64,000 nucleotides of DNA from Tricholoma matsutake (lineage: Eukaryota; Basidiomycota; Agaricomycetes; Agaricales; Tricholomataceae), in assembly GCA_026075535.2 (NCBI GenBank), contig AP026548.1:6324001-6388000 (forward strand). Direction: 5' to 3'. Under the pieces are notes generated by a model, which saw nothing but the letters and a program-made list of their open reading frames with translations, was not told the origin of the DNA and searched no databases. Positions 52,829 to 63,096 of the stretch are shown in pieces. The translations under genes were made by a program, and so were the position numbers. Positions within the stretch are counted from its first letter, which is position 1, and every line of letters begins with the position of its first letter.

Positions 52829-53682
52829 GGGGGGGTTCTCCTCCCAGATGCTGAGACGATGTGATCTACCTGTTCTCCTTGTCCGAAGATGAGGGCACAA
52901 GCGACTGCTTGGAATTTGGCATCAGTGGGCACCGAGGCGTCCACTGCAACAATGAGGGTGTCTGCCTCTGACTGGGCCTCAGCCCAGGCCTTGTTGAGGT
53001 CACCCCTATATGCACTCCTCACCTCCTCCTCCTTGGAGGTGAGATGATGAGAGGAGAAGCGAGGGAATAGATCCTTTACTCTGTTTCCAGGGGTGTTTTC
53101 TTCCCCAAAGGGGTCGAATTCATCCACTGGAACAAGGGCCAGTGCTGCAGCCGAGGCAACAGAGGGTCCCTGTAGTGTGAGTGTATTTAGCACATCTCCC
53201 CCCCAGATCCCAAGCTCGTGAGGGAAGGTGCTGCCTACGTGGTTTGGCGTTAAGATCACTCTTAGGGGGTGAGATGGGGCCAACAGGGGGGTTCTGAATG
53301 CCCCCTTGTCGACCAAATGACGCAGTAGCAGTTGCATAGGCAACAGCCCTGCGATACAGTCTAGACCACCAATAGGGGTGGTATGAAAAGCACCAAGAAT
53401 CCAGCATGTAGCGATAGCTTGCACCTGGGCCAATGTTTTGATGACACCCTTGACACGTGCACCTTTGAAGTGCCAGAGTCTCAGTCCATATGTCATGATA
53501 GGAATGACACATGAGCGGTATAGTAGACGTTTCTGCATGGGTTCAGGTCCCCTGACAGAATTGCCAAGCATTCCCATGGCTCTTGCTGTTGTGAGAGCCT
53601 TGGTGGAGTAGAATTGCCTGTGCTCCTTAAAGGAGAGCTTATGATCGAAGAAGAACCCTAGGTACCTCCAGGTGACCTTGGG
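52829..53682 (-). pseudogene. LINE ORF2, RT thumb to RNase H (A8)
   Basis: Minus strand, open over about 250 codons from GMLGNSVRG to RTPPEVKLF. AVDAS (RNase H) is present. Joins 30348 on one side and 60425 on the other. Confidence 0.85.
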
Positions 53683-54690
53683 TTTTTTTTTTTTTTTTTT
53701 TTTTTTGGGTCAACAATTTATAACGCGGGGCTCGATTGCAGTCCATGGAGCAGGATACAAACTTGGGTACTACTATAACTACGCTTCCCCTTGCCCATCT
53801 CCTACCCAGGTCCTTGTTTTAGCCACTTTAGGCGGGCAGTGCCACAGACGTTGGCCTCTCAGCCAGGAAAGGCAATAATCTGGAGGGGGAGCCTCCCCCT
53901 CCTGAAGCTAGCCATTAGATCGCCCACTGGTACCAACCGGTCCCCCGGCCACATATCCAACCGAAGTCAGATCAGGTGCAGTGGTGTCAATTCACTGTAA
54001 ATCCCCCCTTGCAGGAGGAATAACCGATTGCCTACTTCCAGCCAATGAGGATTGACCACCCTGGACGAATGGGGTGGACCATCACCGTGCTTGCGCACAA
54101 GTGACAGAGATGTGGTAGCTGGTTGTTCACCTGGTTATTCACTGGAACTACCATAGGCAGAGGGCTAAGGCCCCCCTTCGAGCAAATGCCGACATGTGCA
54201 TGCACTCGATGACAATGTCCCCCCCGTAGCGGGGGGAAAGTGGAGGGAAGCGACAACATGTCACTATTCCGATATCGGCCACCAATTATTTGGTGGGTGT
54301 GGTTGTGGAGGGGTGTTCCCCTATTGGTTGCGGCGCAGCTGTCTCCGAGGACCTCGAGGATGATGGCATCGTGATGAGGATGAGGGTTCCTCATGATGGA
54401 GCTCTGCATGAGCTGCCTGCCTAGCCGCGTAGGAAGCCCTGAAGGCTTCCGGTGACATGAGATCGAGAGGCAATCCGGCAGCTGCTAGTTCTGCTGACAT
54501 TGGCTCAGACAATCGCCAGGTGGTTGTGAATAGTTCCCAGGCCATCTGGCGCCATGCATTCCTCTCTATGAGCGGAACGGTGGATACTCGGATGGTACCG
54601 ACGAAGATCGTCATAGCCTCCAGTAAGTGTAGAAAGCCATGAGAGGCAGATGTTATTTCCACCCTCTCATCTCTCGACAACAGAGGCTCA

Positions 54691-56917
54691 TTTTTTTTTT
54701 TTTTTTTTGGATCAGAATTTATAACGCGGGGCTCGAGCGCAGTCCGCGGAGCAGGGTACAAACTTGGGTACTACTTTATCTATGTGTTCCCCTTGCCCAT
54801 CTCCCACTCAGGTCCCCGTTTTAGCCACCTTAGGCGGGCAGTTCCACAGACGTTGGCCTCTCAGCCAGGAAAGGCAATAATCTGGAGGGGGCACCCCCCC
54901 CTCCTGAAGTTAGCCATTAGATCGCCCCCTGGAGCAGACGGTCCCCCAGCCACATGTCCGACCGAGGCCAGACCAGGCACAGCAGTGTTAATTCACCGTA
55001 AATCCCCCCTTGCGGGAGGAATAACCGTCTGCGTTTTTCCAGCCAACGAGGATTGACCACCCCAGACGAATGAGGTGGACCATCACCGTGTTGTGCACAA
55101 GTGACAGTAACAAGGCGGGTGGTTGTTCACCTGGTTATTCACCGTGACCGCTGTAAGTAGGGGGCCAAGACCCCCCTCGAGCAAATGCACCCATGTGCAT
55201 GCACTCGATGACATCGTCCCCCCCGCAGTGGGGGGAAGGTATAGGGAAGCGACACCATGTCACCATCCCGATAATGGCCACCAGTTACTTGGTGGCCGTG
55301 AACGTAGAGGGGGATAGACCCCTGTACTAGTTGCGGCGCTGCTGTCCACGAGGACCTCGAGGACGACGGCGCCGTGCTGGGGACGAGGGTTCCCCAGATT
55401 GAGGCTCTGATTGAGCAGTGTGCACCGCCGCGTAGGAAGCCCGGAAGGCTGCCGGAGACGTGAGGTCGAGAGGTGTCGGAACGGCTGCTAGTTCCACCGA
55501 CATCGTCTCAGACAGTCGCCAGGTGGTCATGAATAACTCCCAAGCCATTTGGCACCATGCGTTCCTCTCTGCAGGGGGAACGGCGGATGTATGGACGGTA
55601 CCAACAAACATGGTCATCGCGTCGAGTTGGTGTAGCATGGCATGAGAGGTGGCTTCGATTTCCAACCTCTCATTCACAGATAACGGCACTTCGTCCTCCA
55701 CCAACTCAGGGATGGGGGGCAAAGGCGGTACTGGGGCAGGGGATGCCTCTGGATAGAAGAGCTCGGCCATACCGAGCTCCTGTGAATACATGTCCTCGCG
55801 TTCGAGACTGCGAGTCCATCGTTTATGTGCGACATGGACGTCCTGCGCCCACAGCACACGGTCTATCGTTTGCCTCGAGGCCAGCTTGGGGCTGCTCTCG
55901 GCATAATTGAGGGCCTCTTGCATAGCAAGAGAGTCCTCGTCATCCTCAGGGTCGGAGAGGTCTTCTCCAGCCCATAGATCTCTAACTGCCCGTAGGGCAG
56001 TAGCTACATCTGGATCGTCATGATCGTACCGGGTGTCGTAGTCTTGGACGCCATCGTCGTAGATGTCACCCGTAATCAGGGAGGGGTCGTGTAGACCCCA
56101 GCGTGGTGTTTGGGCTCTAGTTCGCCGTTTAGGCATTGAGAGGGGAAGTTAGTGCTAGTAGGTGATGGTAGAAACCAAGATACGTAGCGTGCCATCGATA
56201 ACAGTTGGTCCCTTATCTCTATTCCGGGTCCACCCGATACTGCCTCCGAACGCTCCGAGGGGGGGACAGGCCGCACATCCTGTAACCCAGTGGGAGATGA
56301 TTGAACCCAGGTCATAACACCCTAGAAGAGTGAGCACCGGAGGTAGAGAGTTGGTGGTGAGTAGCGGCCACCAGAGCATCGACCTAGCTGTCAGGGGGCA
56401 CCATCGCCCGGCCCCTTTTAACAATGGTGTATTCCAACAGGTAGTCAGTGTAGCATGTCTCTAGTAATAGAAACTCACAGAGCATGGAGGCTGGGAGCCT
56501 CCCACACAGCCAGCAGTCCAGTAAGAATGTCCTTCCCCCTAAGCCAGACCTCCCCCAGCTAAACGAGCGCTTCTACTTGGGCGAGCATTGAAGCAGGCAT
56601 CCCACACCCACTCTAAGCCCCCATAGGGACCCAGACTACTCTTTCATAGACATCACTCACCTAGCCAGGATCCTCGAAGCCAAGGGGAACAAGACAGATA
56701 GCAGTCACTGTTGGAAACAATGACCAAGACATCCCCGGGGATCGGATGGACGGATCTCTTAGCAAATCAGGCCAGGCCTGGAGACGCCGAGAGTGTTCGT
56801 GATGGCGAAATCCGATCGAAAATCAGACGAAAATTGAAGTGTCGACGTCGCATGCAACGTTGAGCAGAGGTGTTTACCACTATTTATGGTGGTTGTAACA
56901 AGTCAAGGAGCGATGTG
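54691..56917 (-). mobile_element. P21: full-length B1 P element
   Basis: T-run 54691-54708; 13-bp duplication CAACAGAGGCTCA (54678-54690 and 56918-56930) inside the P20 ORF; 2.2 kb with complete leader. Confidence 0.94.
55327..56136 (-). CDS. P ORF, 269 aa, intact reference copy (P21)
   Basis: Unknown protein of the P family. In order: basic N-terminus (MPKRRTRAQTPR); GDIYDDGVQDYDTRYD; acidic run DPEDDEDS (~60-67); LASRQTIDRVLWAQDVHV (~85-102); Pro-rich SPAPVPPLPPIPELVEDE (~127-145); helix-rich core with ERLEIEATSHAMLHQLD and AWELFMTTWRLSE (~152-210); SPAAFRASYAA; Arg-rich RRRRPRGPRGQQRRN at the C-terminus. No RT, nuclease, zinc knuckle, signal peptide or membrane segment. The basic tail suggests RNA binding or nuclear import. 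A gag-like role is inferred from context. Confidence 0.78.
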   Translation of the reverse strand: MPKRRTRAQTPRWGLHDPSLITGDIYDDGVQDYDTRYDHDDPDVATALRAVRDLWAGEDLSDPEDDEDSLAMQEALNYAESSPKLASRQTIDRVLWAQDVHVAHKRWTRSLEREDMYSQELGMAELFYPEASPAPVPPLPPIPELVEDEVPLSVNERLEIEATSHAMLHQLDAMTMFVGTVHTSAVPPAERNAWCQMAWELFMTTWRLSETMSVELAAVPTPLDLTSPAAFRASYAAVHTAQSEPQSGEPSSPARRRRPRGPRGQQRRN

Positions 56918-57615
56918 CAACAGAGGCTCATCCTCCACCAACTCTGGGATGGCGGATGAACCCGGTGATGTGGGAAGGGGCGGCGCAGATTGCTCCTGCT
57001 GCCCCTCTGGATAGAGGAGCTCGGCAATGCTGAGCTCTTGATTGTTGTTGGCCTCGAGCCCAAGCTCAAGAGCCAGATCATGCACCTCATCGGCTATCAC
57101 TTGTGATGCCAAGAAGCGGTTTATCGTCTCCTGCGAGGCTAGCTCGGTGAGACCTGGAATGAATTCGACGTCTCCGCCGGTGGCAGAGCTGTCATCGTCA
57201 TCTGGCAGGTCGGAGGAGTCATCCTCTGCCCAAAGATTGTAGAGCTGGTTAGCCACATCAGAGTCCCATCCGCTCAAGGAGACGTGTCCAAACTCTGGGA
57301 GGTAGTTGTCGTCAAAGTCTGTGATGTCAACATTTGTATATAGAAGGGGGTCGCCATGCACTGCCCAGTGTTGAGGTTGTGCTCTACGGTTTGAAGAGGG
57401 CATTGAGGGTGAATTAGCAACGATAGATGACAGTAAAAGTCAAGATACGTAGGGTGGAATCGATAACGGCTGGTCCCTTATCTAAGTTCCGGGTCCACCC
57501 GACACAGCCTCCAGATGCTCCGAGGGGGCATGCAGGCCGCACATCCTGCTGCCAATTGGGAGGGACGATTGAACCCGGGTCGTAACACCCCAGGGGGGTT
57601 TAAGCACTGGAGGTA

Positions 57616-59839
57616 TTTTTTTTTTTTTTTGGATCAGAATTTATAACGCGGGGCTCGAACGCAGTCCGCGGAGCAAGGTACAAACTTGGGTACTACTTTA
57701 TCTACGTGTTCCCCTTGCCCATCTCCCACTCAGGTCCCCGTTTTAGCCACCTTTAGGTGGGCAGTTCCACAGACGTTGGCCTCTCAGCCAGGAAAGGCAA
57801 TAATCTGGAGGGGGCGCCCCCCCCTCCCGAAGTTAGCCATTAGGTCGCCCCCTGGAGCAAACGGTCCCCCAGCCACATGTCCGACCGAGGCCAGACCAGG
57901 CGCAGCAGTGTTAATTCACCGTAAATCCCCCCTTGCGGGAGGAATAACCGTCTGCGTTTTTCCAGCCAACGAGGATTGACCACCCCAGACGAGTGAGGTG
58001 GACCATCACCGTGTTGTGCACGAGTGACAGTAACAAGGCGGGTGGTTGTTCACCTGGTTATTCACCGTGACCGCCGTAAGTAGGGGGCCGAGACCCCCCT
58101 CAAGCAAATGCACCCATGTGCACGCACTCGATGACATCGTCCCCCCCGCAGTGGGGGGAAGGTATAGGGAAGCGACACCATGTCACCATCCCGATAGTGG
58201 CCACCAGTTACTTGGTGGCTGTGAACGTAGAGGGGGATAGCCCCCTGTACTAGTTGCGGCGCTGCTGTCCACGAGGACCTCGAGGACGACGGCGCCGTGC
58301 TGGGGACGAGGGTTCCCCAGATTGAGGCTCTGATTGAGCGGTGTGCACCGCCGCGTAGGAAGCCCGGAAGGCTGCCGGAGACGTGAGGTCGAGAGGTGTC
58401 GGAACGGCTGCTAGTTCCGCCGACATCGTCTCAGACAGTCGCCAGGTGGTCGTGAATAACTCCCAGGCCATTTGGCGCCATGCGTTCCTCTCTGCAGGGG
58501 GAACGGCGGATGTACGGACGGTACCAATGAACATGGTCATCGCGTCGAGTTGGTGTAGCATGGCATGAGAGGTGGCTTCGATTTCCAGCCTCTCATTCAC
58601 AGATAACGGTGCTTCGTCCTCCACCAGCTCAGGGATGGGGGGCAAAGGCGGTAACGGGGCAGGGGATGCCTCCGGATAGAAGAGCTCAGCAATGCCGAGC
58701 TCCTGAGTGTACATGTCCTCGCATTCGAGACTGCAACTCCATCGTTTATGTGCGACATGGACGTCCTGCGCCCACAGTACACGGTCGATCATTTGCCTCG
58801 AGGCCAGCTTGGGGCTGCTCTCGGCGTAATTGAGGGCCTCTTGCATAGCAAGAGAGTCCTCGTCATCCTCAGGGTCGGAGAGGTCTTCTCCAGCCCATAG
58901 ATCTCTAACTGCCCATAGGGCAGTAGCTACATCCAGATCGTCCTGATCGTACCGGGTGTCATAGTCTTGGATGCCATCGTCGTAGATGTCGCCCGTAATC
59001 AGGGAGGGGTCGTGTAGACCCCAGCGTGGTGTTTGGGCTCTAGTTCGCCGTTTAGGCATTGAGAGGGGAAGTTAGTGCTAGTAGGTGATAGTAGAAATCA
59101 AGATATGTAGCGTGCCATCGATAACAGCTGGTCCCTTATCTCTATTCCAGGTCCACCCGATACTGCCTCCGAACGCTCCAAGGGGGGGACAGGCCGCACA
59201 TCCCGTAACCCAGTGGGAGATGATTGAACCCGGGTCATACCACCCTAGAAGAGTGAGCACCGGAGGTAGAGAGTTGGTGGAGAGTGGCAGCCACCAAGAT
59301 GTCGACCTAGCCGCCAGGGGGCACCATCGCCCAGCCCCTTTTAACGATGGTGTATTCCAACGGGTAGTCAGTGTAGCATGTCTCTAGTAATAGAAACTCA
59401 CAGAGCATGGAGGCTAGAAGCCTCCCAGACAACTAGCAATCCAGTGATAACGTCCCTTCTCCCTAAGCCAGACCTCCCCCACCTAAACGAGTGTGTCGAC
59501 TTGGGTGAGTGTTGAAGCAGGCATCCCACACCCACTCTAAGCCCCCAGAGGGACCCAGACTACTCTTTCATAAACGACACTCACCTAGTCAGGATCCTCG
59601 AAGCCCAGGAGAACGAGACAGATAGCAGCCATTGTCAAAAACAATGACTGGGGCATCCACGGAGATCGGATGGACAGATCTCTTAGCAAATCAGGGCAGG
59701 CCTGGAGACGCCGAGAGCGTTCGTGATGGTGAAATCCGATCGAAAATCGGATGAAAATTGAAGTGTCGACGTCGCGTGCAACGTTGAGCAGAGGTGTTTA
59801 CCACTATTTATGGTGGTTGTAACAAGTCAAGGAGCGATG
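57616..59839 (-). mobile_element. P22: full-length B1 P element
   Basis: T-run 57616-57630; 13-bp duplication AGCACTGGAGGTA (57603-57615 and 59840-59852) in the P20 leader. Confidence 0.94.
58250..59059 (-). CDS. P ORF, 269 aa, intact (P22)
   Basis: Same frame and length as P21, with scattered substitutions (for example IQDYD for VQDYD, MIDRV for TIDRV). Core and basic tail unchanged. Confidence 0.78.
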   Translation of the reverse strand: MPKRRTRAQTPRWGLHDPSLITGDIYDDGIQDYDTRYDQDDLDVATALWAVRDLWAGEDLSDPEDDEDSLAMQEALNYAESSPKLASRQMIDRVLWAQDVHVAHKRWSCSLECEDMYTQELGIAELFYPEASPAPLPPLPPIPELVEDEAPLSVNERLEIEATSHAMLHQLDAMTMFIGTVRTSAVPPAERNAWRQMAWELFTTTWRLSETMSAELAAVPTPLDLTSPAAFRASYAAVHTAQSEPQSGEPSSPARRRRPRGPRGQQRRN

Positions 59840-60424
59840 AGCACTGGAGGTATGATGATGGTGGTGAAAAGCGGCCACCAGAGTGTTGTCCTAGCCCTCA
59901 GGGGGCACCATCACCCGGCCCCTTTTAACGATGGTGTATTCCAAGTGGGTAGTCAGTGTAGCATGTCTCTAGTACTAGAGACTCACAGGGCATGGAGGTT
60001 GGAAGCCTCACAGACGACCAACAGTCCAGTAACGATGTCCCTCCCCCTGAGCCAGACCTCCCCCAGCTAAACGAATGCGATGACTTGGGCGAGCGTTGAA
60101 GTAGGCATCCCACACCCACTCTAAGCCCCCATAGGGACCCAGACTACTCTTTCGTCAACACCACTCACCTAGCCAGGATCCTCGAAGCACAGGAGAACAA
60201 GACGAATAGCAGCCATTGTCAAAAACAATGACTGGGGCATCCATGGAGATCAGATGGACAGATCTCTTAGCAAATCAGGGCAGGCCTGGAGACGCCGAGA
60301 GCGTTCGTGATGGTGAAATCCGATCAAAAATCGGACTGAAATTGCAGTCTCGACGTTGCTACCAACATCGAGCAGGAGTGTTTCCACTGTTTATGGTGGT
60401 TGTAACAAGTCAAGGAGCATCCCC

Positions 60425-60796
60425 GGTGACCTTGGGTTTGAGGGGGGAGTTGCCCATATAGGGGGCAAAACCCAGATCTATCAGTAGAGGAGTGAAGCTC
60501 CTTGACCTCGAGAAATGGAAGATCTTGGACTTGTCATGTTCTAGAACAAGTCCAAGGGATGTAAATGCCTAGAAGATCTAGCCATATGCTTCTGTGAGCA
60601 GGGGGAGGTTGTCCTCCAGTCGTGAAGAGCGGGCGATGAGGGTGCCATCGTCCACATAGGACATGAGGTCGACTTTTCTGCCAACCTCGCTTCTTCTGAA
60701 GAGCTTCATAATGGGTGTTAAGTATAATGCTGATAAGACAGGGGACAGGGCAGAGCCCTGTCCCACCCCCACATCGGCTGCAAAGGAGCCAGATGA
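60425..60796 (-). pseudogene. LINE ORF2, RT core (A8)
   Basis: Encodes GVGQGSALSPVLSALYL and LMSYVDDGTLI on the minus strand, with a stop after TEAYG near 60578. P20 lies downstream and P23 upstream (in A8 sense). Confidence 0.85.
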
Positions 60797-63050
60797 CGCT
60801 CCTTGACTTGTTACAACCACTATAAACAGTGGTAAACACTCCTGCTCGATGTTGGTAGCAACGTCGAGACTCCAATTTTCATCCGATTTTCGATCGGATT
60901 TCACCATCACGAACGCTCTCGGCGTCTCCAGGCCTGGCCTGATTTGCTAAGAGATCCATCCATCCGATCTCCGGGGATGTCTCGGTCATTGTTTCCAACA
61001 GTGACTGCTATCTGTCTTGTTCCCCTTGGCTTCGAGGATCCTGGCTAGGTGAGTGATGTCTATGAAAGAGTAGTCTGGGTCCCTATGGGGGCTTAGAGTG
61101 GGTGTGGGATGCCTGCTGCAACGCTCGCCCAAGTAGAAGCACTCGTTTAGCTGGGGGAGCTCTGGCTTAGGGGAAAGGACATTCTTACTGGACTGCTGGT
61201 CGTCTTTGAGGCTTCCTGCCTCCATGCTCTGTGAGTTTCTATTACTAGAGACATGCTACACTGACTACCCGTTGGAATACACCATCGCTAAAAGGGGCCG
61301 GGTGATGGTGCCCCCTGGCGGCTAGGCCTACACCTTGGTGGCCGCTTCTCACCACCATCCCTCTACCTCCGGTGCTCACTCTTCTAGGGTGGTATGACCC
61401 GGGTTCGATCTTCTCCCACTAGGCAGCAGGATGTGCGGCTTGCTCGCCCCCTCGGAGCGTTTGGAGGCTGTATTGGGTGGACCCGGAATGTAGATAAGGG
61501 ACCAGCCGTTATCGATTCCACGCTGCGTATTTTGATTCTTACCATCATCTACTAGCACTAACACACACTCTCAATGCCCAAACGGTGAACCAGAGGCCAA
61601 CCACCACATCGGGGTCTATGCGACTCCGCTTTGATCACGGGTGACATCTTTGATGATGGCGTCCAAGACTACGACACCTGGTTCGTGCAAGACGAATCGG
61701 AGGTAGCAGCTGCTCTCAAGGCAGCTAGAGATCTATGGGCCGGGGAAGACCTCCCCGACCCTAACGATGATGATGACGATGACTCTCTTGCCATGCAGGA
61801 GGCTCTCATTTTTGCCGAGGGGGGGCCTAGGCTCTCCTTGAGGAAAATGATCCATCGTGTACAATGGGCACTTGGTGTCGACGTCGAACACAAGTGCTGG
61901 GCTCGTAGCCTCCCAAAGGAGGATATGTATTTACAGGAGCTCGGCATCACTGAGCTCCTTTATCCGGAGGCATCCCCTGCCCCGCTACCGCCTTGGCCCC
62001 CCATCCCTGAGCTGGTGGAGGACGAAGTGCCGCTATCCAGGGATCAGAGGCTGGAAATCGAAGCCACCTCTGATGCCATGTTGCATTTACTGGACATGAT
62101 GACCTCCTTTGTAGGTACCATCTGAGTGTCCACGGTTCCTCTCAACGACAGGAACTCTTGGTGTCAGATGGCATGGGAGCTCTTCACCACCACCTGGCGA
62201 TTTTCAGGGAGCATGATGGAGTCGCTTCGTGTGGCATCAGCTCCCCTCGACCTTACGTCTCTGGCAGCCTTTCAGGCTTCCTATGCGGCAATGCAGGCGG
62301 CTCAGTCTGCTCCACCAGTGGCAGAGCCTCCAACCGAGGAACCCTTGTCCCCGGAACGGTGTCGTCGTCCTTGCGGGCCTCGCCAACGACCACGCCGAGC
62401 TTGAAGAAGGGGACCCCCCCTTCTCTTCACCGCCCACCAGGGCTGTTGTCAGGATGGTGACAATACGTCGCCACCCTCTACTTTCCCCCCACTGCGGGGG
62501 GGATGATGTCATCGAGTGCATGCTCAGAGTAGCATACGCTCGAGGGGGGGCCTCGACCCCCCCACTTACAGTAGCTCCGGTGAATAACCAGCTATGGCAG
62601 TTCCGGTGAACAACCAGCTGCCTCGTCACTGTCACTTGTGCATGGACACAGTGATGGTCCACCTCACTCACCTGGGGTGGTCAATCCTCATTGTCTGGTG
62701 AAAGACGGTTACTCTTCCCGCAAGGGAGGACTTACAGTGAATTGACACTGCTTGCACCTGATCTGACTTCGGTTGGATATGTGGCCAGGGGGACCGAGAT
62801 AGCACCAGACGGCGAACTAACAGCTAGCCTTTGTGGGGGGGGCCCCTCCCCTACAGATTATTGCCTTTCCTGTCTGAGAGGACAACGCTGGTACGCCCGC
62901 CATAATGTGGCTTCTGCAAGGGACCTGGTGTGGGATGCGGACATAGGGAATGCATAGTCTTAGTAGTACCTTGTTTGTATCTTGACCCGCGGACTGCGAT
63001 TGAGCCCCGTGTTATAAATTGTTGACCCCCAAAAAAAAAAAAAAAAAAAA
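60797..63050 (+). mobile_element. P23: full-length B1b P element
   Basis: Leader from CGCTCCTTGAC, poly(A) 63031-63050, duplication GGAGCCAGATGA (60785-60796 and 63051-63062). The 3' UTR is the most diverged; its GCAA hairpin has arms TCTTCCC/GGGAGGA. Confidence 0.92.
61574..62404 (+). pseudogene. P ORF, B1b type, 276 codons (P23)
   Basis: TGA at 61586-61588 (codon 5, the same CGA site as P2) and at 62123-62125 (CGA in B2). The rest reads through: acidic DPNDDDDDDS, VQWALGVDVEHK, Pro-rich segment, core, then RCRRPCGPRQRPRRA at the C-terminus. Confidence 0.78.
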
Positions 63051-63062
63051 GGAGCCAGATGA

Positions 63063-63096
63063 GAAGGCAAACAGTTCCACTTGTAGGTTGTCTATC
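63063..63096 (-). pseudogene. LINE ORF2 scrap, RT (A8)
   Basis: 34 nt of minus-strand RT (region KTTYKWNAFSS) between P23 and P24. It proves that both P copies hit the same LINE. Confidence 0.7.

Larger units (their letters stand above)
54321..57403 (-). pseudogene. P ORF, B2 type, split by P21 (P20)
   Basis: ATG at 57403 (MPSSNRRAQPQHW). Runs to IPELVEDEP at P21 and resumes at 54690 (LSRDERVEITS) to a stop near 54321. Without P21 there is no lesion, and it keeps the basic tail HHPRGPRRQLRRNQ. It is the best guide to the ancestral B2 C-terminus. Confidence 0.8.
53683..60424 (-). mobile_element. P20: B2 P element containing P21 and P22
   Basis: Pieces 53683-54690, 56931-57615 and 59853-60424. 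Target duplication GGTGACCTTGGG (53671-53682 and 60425-60436) in LINE A8. Host to two later B1 insertions, each with its own duplication. Confidence 0.92.

Noticed and set aside
55460..55645. Recurrent 61-codon antisense frame over the P ORF core (starting MRSRGVG), seen in most P copies
   Set aside because: It is the mirror of a conserved coding region; its conservation follows from the sense protein and it has no independent start context or motif.
57686..57979. 97-codon antisense frame in P 3' UTRs (starting MGTTLST), open in many copies
   Set aside because: GC-rich UTR read backwards; similarity between copies is due to repeat identity, and frame length varies with indels.
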